Source: Eubacterium sp. (GTDB taxonomy: Bacteria > Bacillota > Clostridia > Lachnospirales > Lachnospiraceae). From it: DNA of 64,000 nt. Positions 35,001 through 44,230 of the stretch are shown piece by piece; position 1 is the stretch's first letter, and each line of letters opens with the position of its first letter. Under the pieces are notes generated by a model, which did not search any database, was not told the DNA's origin, and saw only the letters and a list, made by a program, of their open reading frames with translations. The stretch lies in the NCBI GenBank assembly GCA_022794015.1, contig JAAWDZ010000052.1:62001-126000 (forward strand). The letters run 5' to 3'. The translations under genes were made by a program, and so were the position numbers.

Positions 35001-38000
35001 CCTGTCAGCGCGCCCCAGGTAACGGCGCGCATCACGCTGTATTTGCCTGCATTGCTGTTGTAGTTTACTTTTACTGCGGATGGAAGCGTCACTTCCATAC
35101 CTTTTGGTAAGGTTATTACAACCGGATCTACGGATTCTTCTGTGCCTGTGACAACCGGATCTGCCGGAGCCGTGCCTGCGCCGTCTGCCGTTACTTTAAT
35201 TGCTGTCTGTACCGGCTTTAATCCGTCGGAGGAAATAGTAAGGACAGCGTCTCCTGCCGTTTTATTGGATTTTAAGATCACCAATACCTTGCCGTTGTAC
35301 GCGCTGCGCTCAGAGTGCGAATTACTTTCTACATTGCCGTATTTGTAAAGCTCTGTACTTTCCTGCTTGCCGTTGTCTACACCAAAGATGGAAACCGCAT
35401 CGCCCTGCACATCAAATTTCACTAAATTGCCCGCATCCGGCACCATATTGCCTTTCTCGTCTACAATGGTGCACTCAATATAGGAAAGGCTGCTGCCGTC
35501 TGCTGCAAGGACTGTCCTGTCTGCTTTTGCCTGAATGGTATATGGAGCTTCCGAAGTCGTTACACTGTCCGTTGCAACAATGTTGCCATCTTCGTCGTAC
35601 GCCTTTACTTCCAGCGTTCCGGCCTCATAAGGAACTGTCCATGTTAAATGCAGTTTACCGGAATTTAATTCTCCTTCATCCAGAACTGCGCCTGGACTTG
35701 TATAACCGCCTGGATTCGTACTGTCGCCCCAGGTCTTGTCATCTGAGGTTTTCTCTGAAGTTTCATAATATGTCTTGCCGTATGCGGTCTTTTTTTCATC
35801 AAAGCTCTTCCTGCCAAGTGATTTTCCGTTTAAAAACAGCTCTGCCGTCTGCACGTTGCTGTTGACCCATACTTCCACATCTTCGCCTTCATGCCACTGA
35901 TCCCAGTTGCCCGGAAGCAGGTGCACCATATCTTTATCTATCCACTGGCTCTGATAAAGATAGAAAGAATCCTTCGCAAAGCCTGCCGTATCTATCGTAC
36001 CAAAAGAGGATACGCCTACCGGGAATACAGCGTATGGCGTCGGCTCTCCCAGATAGTCAAATCCGGACCAGATAAACTGGCCGATAAAGCTCTTTCTGTC
36101 ACGGTCTTTTTTCAGTCCGTACTCATTGGACATCGTCCAGGAGGCAAAATCATTGTCGTAGTTGGAACCGCCCCTGCGTCCCGGCGTCTGGTTAATTCCG
36201 GTATTCGAAAACTGCGGATCCAGATAAACGCCTCTGGAAGAAGTCTGTGAAGAAGACTCCGATTCAAAGAAGAAGGTCTTGGAACCCTTCTCCAGCAGCT
36301 CCGCGCCGATACCAAAACGATTCATCAAACCGTCTACCGATGCGGCTGTGTTGTAGTTTAAGCCATACCCATCAAGTACCTGGTTTACCAGACCCCAGGT
36401 TTCCCTGACGCCTGGTACCTTTCTTTCCTGATCGCCGCCCATTAACACGTAGCGTGTGCCGTCGGCTGCCTTGATGTCGCGCTTTAAGCGGACTGCTTCC
36501 GTATACTCATTGATCTTGTCCGGATTTACACCCAGCTCATCATACTGCGCCGGCTGATACCAGTCCGGTTTTTTCCCTACGCCGCGCACCTCGTTTCCGA
36601 TCGACCATGCGATAATGGACGGCTCGTTCTTGTCGCGGTTTACCATTTCCTGAATAACCCAGTCGCTCCAGAGGTATTTTGCTCCTTCGTATTTTGTTAC
36701 GGATTCCGGCATGGTAAGATAACCGTTCGGTTTCAGTCCTGCCCAATTGGCCGGGATTTCCATAAAGAAAAAGTTACCGAAATCATACGTTGCCTTTGGC
36801 TGGCCCCAGCCGTCATAAGCCTCCTCTACCACCAGGATACCTTTACGCCTGCAGACTTCAATGGCCTGCTTCGACGGCGGGCAGTGTGAGGTACGGTATG
36901 CATTGACGCCCATCTCCATCAATTTACTAAACTGGCGATCGTACGCGTCCGTATAGCTTGCGGCGCCGATTGCACCGGAATCGTGGTGCAGATCCACACC
37001 CTGTACTTTTGTATATTTGCCGTTCACATAAAGCCCGCCGCTGTTTGGATCACTTGTCGTTTCTTTGATCTCAACCCAGCGGAAGCCGTATTCCATTACC
37101 TCGGAATCAATCAGCTGATAGCCGCCCTCGCCTCCATTCTGTTCACTGTACAGATCTACTTTTACCGTATACAGATATGGTTCGCCGATATTCCACGGAT
37201 ACCAGAGATTTACATTTGGAATTTCAACCGCGTTATTGCCGGACAATGCCAGTGTAAACGCAGTGGAAGGATTAATTGCCATATTCTCAGTAGCCTTTTT
37301 CGCCACCTCTTTGCCTTCGGCATCCAGAACAGTAACTTCCATACGTACATTGGAATTGCTGGCATCGGAATACCCTGCCGCGGTAACGTCCAGATACGCC
37401 GATTTGCTTTCCGTATAATCTGCCTCTAATGTAGGCGCGCCAAGGGTAATGCCGTTCCGGTTAAAGTGCGCCTTATTGTCAATCATAAGATGCACCGGAC
37501 GGACAATACCGCTTCCCGTATACCAGCGTCCGGAAGGAGACATGTTCTGTACCTTTACTACCAGTACGTTTTCTTCCCCGTATTTCAATTTTTCTGTAAT
37601 ATCCAAAGCAAAGCCCGTATAGCCGTTCGGATAGCCGCCTATTTCTTCACCGTTTAAATAAATGATACTGTTCTGATAAACGCCTTCAAAATCCAGGGAA
37701 ATTGTCCTGACGCCCGCCATAGCCGCCGGAACTCTAAAACGCTTCCTGTAATAGCCAAGGCCGCCCTGCAGATAGGCCTGCGCATCGCTGGAAGAGGATA
37801 CCTTTTCGCCCTCAATACTGAAATCATGCGGTACGTCTACCGTTCTCCAGTCCGTATCATCAAAATCCGCGGAAACAATCTGTTCTGTTGTATAATCACC
37901 CGCATCCTTTACGCCTGCTGCCGCAAAACCGCCGTCTGCCACCTCTGGCGTCCTGGTTGCAAGATAAAACTGCCAGTTATCGTCAAAATCAACGGAACCC

Positions 38001-38872
38001 AGCGCATCCTCTGCCACATCCTGTACCATCTGGGATGCGTCTACCACTTCTACCGTCATTGTAACATCATATTCGGCTCCATCTACCGTTACTTTTCCGT
38101 TTACGGTCAGGATATCGCCTGCTTTTGCTGCCGCAACTGCTGCAACCTGTGCTGCGTCCCATACAACGTCAAACATAGCGGATGTGCCGTCCGTATAAAG
38201 TACGGGTACCTGGGCAGGCGCCGCAAACGCTGCTGCAGATGTAATTCTCCTGCTGACTGGCGGTACTTCATCCACTTCCTTTGGGACGGCTTCGCCCTGG
38301 CGGTAAAGCTTTACATTGTCGATATTCAGATAATTACCCGTAATCGTACTATGAATTGCGATATCACAGGTGCCCTCTTCTCCAACTTCAAAGGTATCCG
38401 TCGTATGGGTCGTCCACACATTCCAGCCTGCCGGATTCATTGCTACAGATTTACCGCCGGCTGTAAAGGTTGTGGTATGGCTTCCCCCTGCATCATTTCC
38501 TCCCATGCTCTCTACAGAAGCTTTGTATGTACCCGGTTTCAGACCGCTTACTGTCTGCGAACATGAAAACTCTTTTGTAATGTTCTGACCTTTTTTGCTG
38601 CATACTTCATAAACATTCGTCCGGTTTTTATCTCCGCTGTTTTGAAATATCTTCCAGTAATAATCCGGATCCTCTGCTGCCGGAGTACCGGCAAAGGTCC
38701 ACGCCGTCTCGCCGGATTCAAAATCCCCATTCGGAACCGTAACCTCGACGAAACCATCATCTTCTGCTGCACGAACCGGTAAAGCCACGCTGCCGGATAC
38801 CGTGGTAAATACCATTGCAAAGGCTAACAGAAATGACCAGAATCGCTCCATGTGTCTTTGTTTTTGTTTCAT
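32054..38872 (-). CDS. Giant secreted multidomain GH2 beta-galactosidase
   Basis: A 2272-residue exported glycoside hydrolase. Domains in order, approximate: signal peptide 8-36; carbohydrate-binding module 34-194; Ig-like Big_4 210-281; GH2 sugar-binding domain 290-467; GH2 Ig 470-604; TIM barrel 626-947, with acid/base Glu761 in SIGNEVRG and nucleophile Glu872 in FESESSSQTSSRG; DUF4982-type 979-1090; invasin-like 1105-1228; second Big_4 1250-1300; F5/8C 1322-1470; cohesin-like 1472-1611; NPCBM 1615-1760; FIVAR-like from 1772; coiled coil 1847-2124; BspA-type leucine-rich repeats 2125-2272. There is no LPXTG, so surface retention may come from the C-terminal part. The start is the ATG at 38872 behind AAGGAAAAGAG; a TTG 36 bases upstream is less likely. 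It follows the sugar-binding lipoprotein gene. Confidence 0.93.
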   Translation of the reverse strand: MKQKQRHMERFWSFLLAFAMVFTTVSGSVALPVRAAEDDGFVEVTVPNGDFESGETAWTFAGTPAAEDPDYYWKIFQNSGDKNRTNVYEVCSKKGQNITKEFSCSQTVSGLKPGTYKASVESMGGNDAGGSHTTTFTAGGKSVAMNPAGWNVWTTHTTDTFEVGEEGTCDIAIHSTITGNYLNIDNVKLYRQGEAVPKEVDEVPPVSRRITSAAAFAAPAQVPVLYTDGTSAMFDVVWDAAQVAAVAAAKAGDILTVNGKVTVDGAEYDVTMTVEVVDASQMVQDVAEDALGSVDFDDNWQFYLATRTPEVADGGFAAAGVKDAGDYTTEQIVSADFDDTDWRTVDVPHDFSIEGEKVSSSSDAQAYLQGGLGYYRKRFRVPAAMAGVRTISLDFEGVYQNSIIYLNGEEIGGYPNGYTGFALDITEKLKYGEENVLVVKVQNMSPSGRWYTGSGIVRPVHLMIDNKAHFNRNGITLGAPTLEADYTESKSAYLDVTAAGYSDASNSNVRMEVTVLDAEGKEVAKKATENMAINPSTAFTLALSGNNAVEIPNVNLWYPWNIGEPYLYTVKVDLYSEQNGGEGGYQLIDSEVMEYGFRWVEIKETTSDPNSGGLYVNGKYTKVQGVDLHHDSGAIGAASYTDAYDRQFSKLMEMGVNAYRTSHCPPSKQAIEVCRRKGILVVEEAYDGWGQPKATYDFGNFFFMEIPANWAGLKPNGYLTMPESVTKYEGAKYLWSDWVIQEMVNRDKNEPSIIAWSIGNEVRGVGKKPDWYQPAQYDELGVNPDKINEYTEAVRLKRDIKAADGTRYVLMGGDQERKVPGVRETWGLVNQVLDGYGLNYNTAASVDGLMNRFGIGAELLEKGSKTFFFESESSSQTSSRGVYLDPQFSNTGINQTPGRRGGSNYDNDFASWTMSNEYGLKKDRDRKSFIGQFIWSGFDYLGEPTPYAVFPVGVSSFGTIDTAGFAKDSFYLYQSQWIDKDMVHLLPGNWDQWHEGEDVEVWVNSNVQTAELFLNGKSLGRKSFDEKKTAYGKTYYETSEKTSDDKTWGDSTNPGGYTSPGAVLDEGELNSGKLHLTWTVPYEAGTLEVKAYDEDGNIVATDSVTTSEAPYTIQAKADRTVLAADGSSLSYIECTIVDEKGNMVPDAGNLVKFDVQGDAVSIFGVDNGKQESTELYKYGNVESNSHSERSAYNGKVLVILKSNKTAGDAVLTISSDGLKPVQTAIKVTADGAGTAPADPVVTGTEESVDPVVITLPKGMEVTLPSAVKVNYNSNAGKYSVMRAVTWGALTGGKAEGTVAGCTLRASATVTEDAGATVDTELATGKASATASFTGSTNNYPEKMVDGKTDTSWTNAYSRGASVLLPANSASRKSEYVEFGWDASLVMNQIDLTFSGARGTAIPSVLEVQYWDGADWAKVSGQQKMTAGQTVKLQFTSVYTDKLRVYMENATPFTEDGNMAITEVSVKLSTEKFGTQAIITGGDIIQGAVQKINVALGNLPSDSLIQEMEFAVEYDPAAFENVQIALKDGVAGKLEALPAAQRTVKNYYSYTNEEGIPTNLTDFAEISLSVKSDANPGEYTVSLTDITATDAAGKNVSIHVTPAIFKVNERPDIKTETYLSDLEWVSATSGWNEVHKDEYCDTKPGRISLLVDGERRYFDKGLSANADSEIVYDLSIYDQILDEDQNLFLRTYVGIDYFKYSNNKGDGVYFIVYGTKDGEEQELYRSGLMGPRTPAEYINVCVTGVTRLRLVMDKNVTDGHDNGDWADAKLVISNEADKSALKTALDAAKELKEKDYTTETFILLLAAITAADEVYADENATQTQVNTQVESLAAAVAGLKVPGAAEYWVLTALLEQKEKDISDLQGTLNDKNSELSTEKEKVVQLTSQLSDATQQVNSLTEDLRTANERIKELEESGASSEEVTHWKNRAEELETQLTSARGDVTRLTTELSAANNRVTALTSENNILKGQAEKAQKEIESLKKQLEASKTSMDALNQTLSEVRKEAQELTDSLRTANNKIKELEGDATAKDSEIQLWKNQAEALEGQLTVLNNSIAGLTSKIAEMQKVIDDERAEADKRVTEAEEEAKRQKAEAERLKAEADAALKKALEEAARAKAELEAIKGKPQAKVLAVGDIKEAGNVIYRVTDADKKLAEAYSVSKNGVKSIVIADTVEMNGVTCKVTSIAGSAFSLLTRLQKVTIGKNVATIGKKAFYGDKKLKQIQVKSTGLKAVGKNAFKNINAKAAIKVPKAKKAAYKRLLKGKGQKKTVKIK

Positions 38873-39000
38873 TCTCTTTTCCTTCCCTTTCTTTTTATTT
38901 AAACTCAATAATACGTTCCTATTCAGTTTAACAGGGAAGAAAGTAGTTCACCAGAAGAAATTCTATATTTTTTGTTTTCATTTTATAGATCGGAAATCCG

Positions 39001-40341
39001 TCAATATACTTCTACCTCTTCCAGTTCCGCCGAAAGCTCCTCTTTCAAAAAACCGATTGCCTCTTCATACGACACGCTTTTATCCCGGTTGATAACATTC
39101 AGCACCAATCCCAGACTGTCATGTACCACCCCATCCTCCGGTGTCAGCGAACGCGTCCTGATATGCGGCACAATCTTCTCCATATAGTAAGTCCCCAGAT
39201 CCTGCTCTCCAAACCACGGACTTTTATAATTTTTCAGCTCCGGAACCTCCTCATAGGGTCTTTTGGCAGTCGTCATAAGAGCTATGGAGTTAATTGCCTT
39301 CGCTCCTTCCGTAGACAATGTGGCAAATTTAATAAACTCCCAGGCCAGTCTTTTATCCTCGCAGGTATGACTGATTCCCATAGAAGTACCGCCCAGATTG
39401 GCATTGCCTTCCGGCGCGTTCATAAGGCCCCAGCGTCCCTCTTTTCCTCCGGATTTATCATAAGACTGAATTGTAAACTGCACCGTCCAGGTTGCGCAGG
39501 CAGTAAAAATATGACCGTCCTCATTGAACGCCGCATTCCAGGCCGGAGTCCATGCCACCAGATCATCCGATATATGCTCATCACGAAACCGGCAGACAAG
39601 CTCCAAAGAACGGCCAAATGTCTTTTCCACATCAATTTTGCCGTCCTTTACCCAGGCCAGTCCCTGCTGCTCCTGGGTAAACTGCCGCAGATCACTCAAT
39701 GAAAACCACATATAGACACTGCCTCCGCTTTTTTCGTATACTTCTTTGCCTTTTTCAATAAAACTCTCCCAGTCCGGCATCATCGCTTCCAGCTGGGCCG
39801 GATCGTCCGTACCCAGATATTTTTTTGCCAAATCCTTCCGATATGCCAGGCCCGCCGGAGAAAGAGACTGTTCTATACCGCACACATTTCCTTTTGTGTT
39901 CACCATATGCGGCCGGAGATATTCATGGATTTCGGAGATATCAAAGTTGTAGGGTTCCTGTTCTAAGGGTTCCCACATATCCAGTTCAAATACTTCTCCT
40001 CTGGAATCAATCACACTCCATGCAATATCCGGCAGCTCACCGCCGGAAATCAGAGCGGTTTCATATTTTTGCGGCAAATCTTTGTGCTGCACCGCGGTAT
40101 ACTCAAACTCCACATTTGGATATTTTTCCTGAAATGCCCCTGTAATGGTCTGATAATAATCGTTATCCCACCCCCACATGCTAAGCGTCCCTTTGTAATC
40201 CTCCGGCAGCGGCTCGTCATACGGGATTTCAGAAGTTTCTTTTGGCCGTTCCGCCTGTTCTTCTGTCACAGCAGGTTCTTTATAAGCACATCCGGCCAAA
40301 AAAACTGCCATTATAAGAATACCTGTCCGCCGTTTCCTCAA
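39001..40341 (-). CDS. Sugar-binding lipoprotein (extracellular solute-binding family 1)
   Basis: A 446-residue lipoprotein with lipobox LAGC (Cys18). The solute-binding domain is of the ABC sugar type (MWGWDNDYYQTITGAFQEKYP and HTCEDKRLAWEFIKFAT). Such proteins deliver oligosaccharides to CUT1 transporters, but no permease genes are adjacent. It overlaps the histidine kinase gene by 4 bases and precedes the beta-galactosidase. Either it uses permeases encoded elsewhere or it presents ligand to the YesM-type kinase; both are inference. Confidence 0.9.
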   Translation of the reverse strand: MRKRRTGILIMAVFLAGCAYKEPAVTEEQAERPKETSEIPYDEPLPEDYKGTLSMWGWDNDYYQTITGAFQEKYPNVEFEYTAVQHKDLPQKYETALISGGELPDIAWSVIDSRGEVFELDMWEPLEQEPYNFDISEIHEYLRPHMVNTKGNVCGIEQSLSPAGLAYRKDLAKKYLGTDDPAQLEAMMPDWESFIEKGKEVYEKSGGSVYMWFSLSDLRQFTQEQQGLAWVKDGKIDVEKTFGRSLELVCRFRDEHISDDLVAWTPAWNAAFNEDGHIFTACATWTVQFTIQSYDKSGGKEGRWGLMNAPEGNANLGGTSMGISHTCEDKRLAWEFIKFATLSTEGAKAINSIALMTTAKRPYEEVPELKNYKSPWFGEQDLGTYYMEKIVPHIRTRSLTPEDGVVHDSLGLVLNVINRDKSVSYEEAIGFLKEELSAELEEVEVY

Positions 40342-42128
40342 TCATCCTCACCCTTTCCGTTCTCCTTTTCCTCTTCCGCTTTGATATACGGCAGCTTAAG
40401 CAAAACACTTGTGCCGCCCCCTTCTCTGTTCTTTATTTCCATTCCATACTCATCCCCATACAGATAACAGATACGGTCCCTTACGTTACTGATTCCAATA
40501 TGCTTGCGGCCGTCCTGCCCGGATAAAATTTCCTCTCCCTTTAAAAAACGCTCCAGATATTCTGCTTCTATTCCAACCCCGTCATCCTCCACCAGAATCT
40601 GCAGAATACCCTTCTCTACAGAAACCAAAACCTGGACATTTCCCGGCCGTTCCGCCGGAAGGATACCATGCAGAATGGCGTTTTCCACTAAAGGCTGAAT
40701 TACGATTTTAGGAACTCTGCACTGCATTAACTCTTCTTTGCACCGGATATCCGCCTTAAATATATCCGGATAGCGGTATTTCTGAATATTCAAATAACTT
40801 TCGGTAAGCGCAATCTCTTTTTCAAGCGTTGTTTCCACACTTTCATTTCCGATTTCCAACGTACTGTGCAATGTAGCAATCAGGGCATGCACAATTTCCA
40901 CCACGTCCTTGTTTTTGCCTGCCGCAGCCAGATATACGACTGTATTTAAAACGTTATACAGGTAATGCGGATGAATCTGGGACATCGTAATATCGTATTC
41001 CATCCTGTGTTTTTGTTCCTGATATCGGATGCGTTCCTCCTCGCCTTTCTTCAGCTGCATCAGCATATGCCCAAAAGAATTGTAGAGTGTTTCTATTTCA
41101 TCGCCGGTATGCACGGTTTCTATCAATGAAATTCCGCTGTATTCAATCGCTTCCATTTGTGCTGAAAGCTTTGTAATCGGCCAAATCATACTCTCAAGCC
41201 TGCGGGATATAAAAATAAGGATCAGGCTTACGGAAAACAAATAAGAACACAAAAAGAACCACAGTACAAAACTGCTTCTCTCCCACAGATATCCGTTTGT
41301 AACCAATGTGCACAGCTTCCATCCGGCCCCTTCAATATCGTTACAAATCAAATATCCGTTTGCCGTCTTATAGATACCCTCCGTAAACTCCCCCTGAGCG
41401 TTCAGACATTCAAACAGCGCTCCATCCGGATCCTGCCCATACAAAAGATTTCCATATTCTCCAACCATACAGACGTAATTATCCGCGCCGGCATAGGTAT
41501 GTATGGGATCCAGCAGATACTCTGCATCCAGTTCCATATAAAGAGTCCCTTTCCTCTTTCCAAAATGATATTTGTCAAACATCTGCATCTGAAAACAAAT
41601 CAGTGATGCTCCCCCCTGAGTATCTTCCGTATACAGATCGGAAAAGCTATATTCACCCTGAGCGTCATATTTTGCAATTTCTTCCCGTTCGAGTTTTCTT
41701 TCAACATAAGCAGTATCTGCCGTATCATACCTGCTGCCGTAATGCGTGTTATCTTCCATTTTTATAATGGTATTTTTAATATAACTGCGCAGGCTTTCAT
41801 AAAATATCAGTCTTGTCGTTATCTTATTGCTGCGCCTCTGCTTTAAATATTCGCTGTCACTGACATCTTCCTCCATAAACTGCTGCAGTTCTTCGTCAAT
41901 CAGAACATTTTTAGCAAACTGCCGGATATCCTCTGTCATAAATGCCAGTTGACTGGCGACCTGCTGCAGCCTGCTTCTCTCATCGGAAATCTTCTGCTCT
42001 CTGACCACCTGCTCAAAGTACCAAAACCCAATCAGGGAACTTACCACCATAGAAACCGCCAGAATCAAAGCAAAGTTAGACAAAATTCTCCATTTAAGCT
42101 GTTTTTTTCTTATTCTTCTTCCTTCCAT
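40338..42128 (-). CDS. YesM-type sensor histidine kinase
   Basis: A 596-residue membrane kinase with TM1 near 15-40 and TM2 near 287-312. The extracellular sensor between them is about 250 residues (dCache-like). HAMP follows, then a His_kinase domain with the phosphorylated His in SQIHPHYLYNVLN, and an ATPase domain with N box VENAILHGI and DDGVGI. It overlaps the response regulator gene upstream by 19 bases and the binding-protein gene downstream by 4, so signal reception, regulator and binding protein are coupled. Confidence 0.94.
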   Translation of the reverse strand: MEGRRIRKKQLKWRILSNFALILAVSMVVSSLIGFWYFEQVVREQKISDERSRLQQVASQLAFMTEDIRQFAKNVLIDEELQQFMEEDVSDSEYLKQRRSNKITTRLIFYESLRSYIKNTIIKMEDNTHYGSRYDTADTAYVERKLEREEIAKYDAQGEYSFSDLYTEDTQGGASLICFQMQMFDKYHFGKRKGTLYMELDAEYLLDPIHTYAGADNYVCMVGEYGNLLYGQDPDGALFECLNAQGEFTEGIYKTANGYLICNDIEGAGWKLCTLVTNGYLWERSSFVLWFFLCSYLFSVSLILIFISRRLESMIWPITKLSAQMEAIEYSGISLIETVHTGDEIETLYNSFGHMLMQLKKGEEERIRYQEQKHRMEYDITMSQIHPHYLYNVLNTVVYLAAAGKNKDVVEIVHALIATLHSTLEIGNESVETTLEKEIALTESYLNIQKYRYPDIFKADIRCKEELMQCRVPKIVIQPLVENAILHGILPAERPGNVQVLVSVEKGILQILVEDDGVGIEAEYLERFLKGEEILSGQDGRKHIGISNVRDRICYLYGDEYGMEIKNREGGGTSVLLKLPYIKAEEEKENGKGEDD

Positions 42129-43627
42129 TTCTTATACTCCTGCGGCTTCATCCCAACGGTCCTTGCAAATACTCTGGCAAAATACTGACTGGTATAATAC
42201 CCTACCTTCCTGGCTGTCTTCGCCACGGTGCAGTTTTCCTCTGTTAAAAGGCGTTTGGCTTCTTCCATTCGGACATTGGTCAGATATTTTAAAAATGTAA
42301 CTCCCACCTCTTTTTTAAAAATCTGCCCCAGATAAACGCCGTTCATCTGAAAAATCTCGCCCAGCACATCCAGGCTCAGCTCCTGTTCATAATTCTTGTG
42401 AATATAATGAATCATATCCTGCACAAGCCGGGACATCCCTTCCGTTTCCTGTTCCATAAGTCTGTCATGAAGCTTTTCAAAGCTCTGCATATAATACTCT
42501 GTTACTTCCCGCACAGTATAAAGCCTGTCTGATCCCTCCTTCGTTGTCTTATTTTCCGTCATTCGGATTTCTTGCAGAAGGTTACCTAACAGCGGCATCA
42601 GGGATTTACATATATCAAGCCTTTCTTCATTCTTCGGTTTTTCAAACAATTCTTTTACCAGCCGTTCCGGATTCCCGTCCTTGTCATAAACGGCATCTTT
42701 CAGTTCACGAATTTGTTCTCCCCACACAACCCTGTGTTCTTCTGACGGCAATTCGCAGACTGGATACGCACGATTCGTTTCGTAAAAAAACACATACCTG
42801 ATCTGACGCGACATTTTCCGAAACGTACTGCTGATCTCCCTCTGCGCAATTTCACTGCTGTATAAAATATCAAATGCAAAATCTGACATTTTCTTTAACT
42901 GTTCACAAATCTGCGCGCACTTCCGCTCAATCAGACCGTTTACCGTATATGTACTCGCCGTATGTTCAATCCGATACAGCACCATCCAGTTATTGTCAGT
43001 AACCTGCGCATCCGCGACATAAAAAAGCATATCCTCCAGCTTCTGCGACAATATATCCAAAAGAATCTCCCGCTCCTGCACGCTCCACTTCTCTTCCTCA
43101 AATTCCCCGTCCACTACCGGATTCCTTTTGTGAAGCAACAGCAGAAACAGACGATTACCCAATCCTTCTCCCTGTATATTTTTATCATCCGTACCGTAAA
43201 TTAACTGCCGGACAAAATATTCCTGGCAGATCTGGTTCTTTCTTTTCTGTCTTTTCACCTGCTCCCTTGCACGTTCCAGCTCTGTAAGCAGCAATTTTTC
43301 GCAAAGCTCATGCTTTAACAGATAATTGGACACGCCATAGCGGATTGCCTTTTGTGCATAATCGAAATCTCCATAGGCAGACAGCAGAATAATCGCCGTA
43401 TCTTTATTCTTTTCCTTAAGAAGTCTGGTCAGCTCAAGTCCGTCCATTCCCGGCATACGGATATCCGAAATGACGATATCCGGTTTTATCCTGTCATAAA
43501 GCTCCAATGCCTTTTTCGCGCCAGTTGCACACCCTTTCACCTGGTACCCGTGTTCCTCCCAGGCAGCCATGTTTTTCAAATAGTCAAGCGCCAGCACTTC
43601 GTCATCCACCAGCATAATCGTCAGCAT
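42110..43627 (-). CDS. YesN-type AraC response regulator
   Basis: A 505-residue regulator with an N-terminal receiver domain (phospho-acceptor Asp in DIVISDIRMPGMDG), a long middle domain and a C-terminal AraC HTH pair (GVTFLKYLTNVRMEEAKRLL, then KVGYYTSQYFARVF). It should activate carbohydrate genes, most likely its own operon including the beta-galactosidase. The start at 43627 (MLTIMLVDDE) has AAGGAG 8 bases upstream; a GTG two codons earlier is too close. Confidence 0.94.
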   Translation of the reverse strand: MLTIMLVDDEVLALDYLKNMAAWEEHGYQVKGCATGAKKALELYDRIKPDIVISDIRMPGMDGLELTRLLKEKNKDTAIILLSAYGDFDYAQKAIRYGVSNYLLKHELCEKLLLTELERAREQVKRQKRKNQICQEYFVRQLIYGTDDKNIQGEGLGNRLFLLLLHKRNPVVDGEFEEEKWSVQEREILLDILSQKLEDMLFYVADAQVTDNNWMVLYRIEHTASTYTVNGLIERKCAQICEQLKKMSDFAFDILYSSEIAQREISSTFRKMSRQIRYVFFYETNRAYPVCELPSEEHRVVWGEQIRELKDAVYDKDGNPERLVKELFEKPKNEERLDICKSLMPLLGNLLQEIRMTENKTTKEGSDRLYTVREVTEYYMQSFEKLHDRLMEQETEGMSRLVQDMIHYIHKNYEQELSLDVLGEIFQMNGVYLGQIFKKEVGVTFLKYLTNVRMEEAKRLLTEENCTVAKTARKVGYYTSQYFARVFARTVGMKPQEYKKWKEEE

Positions 43628-43679
43628 ATGCACATCTCCTTACTTATCAACCATACTTTTCTCTGATTATCTGTGTATT

Positions 43680-43708
43680 ATCATAACACATATTCCAAAA
43701 ACCCTCAA
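43680..43708 (-). promoter_or_regulatory. Sigma-A promoter of the yesN-yesM operon
   Basis: On the minus strand: TTGAGG (43703-43708), 17-base spacer, TATGAT (43680-43685), about 55 bases before the start codon. Confidence 0.6.
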
Positions 43709-43923
43709 CCGAAGGAATATCGTGTTTTTCTAATTGAGGTGGGGGAAAACTCTGGCTCTTTCCATGAGAAGGAAAACTGTTTTCCTGTCCGGTCCAAACT
43801 TATATGGGCTCCTCTTCAAAATTTCTGTTATTCTCCATTATGAACCGGTGCCATCCACATGCTACCATGTCCTTTGGCGCATCTGGGTTTCATAAAGCAA
43901 GTGACCAGATTGAATACTGGCAG

Positions 43924-43997
43924 TAACCGTAACAAAAAGCTGGAAAATGTTACGGTTAGTGGTGGTGACAAAATATGACACCACTACTAACCGTAAC
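43924..43997 (+). promoter_or_regulatory. Mutually exclusive hairpins (switch-like leader)
   Basis: GTTACGGTTAGTGGTGGTG (43949-43967) can pair over 19 bases with 43979-43997, with one G-T wobble. Its first ten bases can instead pair perfectly with TAACCGTAAC at 43924-43933. The two foldings exclude each other. A strong plus-strand terminator follows at 44015, so the layout is that of an attenuator. The 43.74-43.92 kb stretch before it has no recognised gene. Confidence 0.4.
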
Positions 43998-44014
43998 GGA
44001 AACACGAATATATG

Positions 44015-44056
44015 CCGGACACAGGATTTTGCATCCTGTGTCCGGCCATTTTTTGA
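44015..44056 (+). terminator. Strong plus-strand terminator before a truncated ORF
   Basis: A perfect 13-bp stem CCGGACACAGGAT / ATCCTGTGTCCGG (44015-44027 and 44033-44045) with a 5-base loop is followed by CCATTTTTTG. It has no plus-strand gene upstream in the island, so it ends an unannotated transcript or serves the hairpin leader. Confidence 0.75.
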
Positions 44057-44130
44057 AAATCTGATTTGCGGCACGATATTGAAAATCAAAACTGACTGAT
44101 TGTATTTGCGAAGGGGGGAACCAAAAAGCA

Positions 44131-44230
44131 ATGAGCAAATGGACAGTAGAACTGAAAATCCGCATCTCGCCGGAGGACAAGGAGCGGATATTTCAAATTC
44201 CGTTCCATACAGGCTGGTCTCCCTGCCACA
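44131..44230 (+). pseudogene. Truncated ORF with good RBS (MSKWTVELKI...)
   Basis: An ATG at 44131 follows GGGGGG at a usable distance and opens with MSKWTVELKIRISPEDKERI. After about 33 codons the frame runs antisense into the end of the ABC permease gene, where it makes no sense as protein. It is probably the 5' end of a gene truncated at the junction. I cannot name the family; the basic, helix-favouring start would suit a small DNA-binding or mobilisation protein. Confidence 0.35.
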
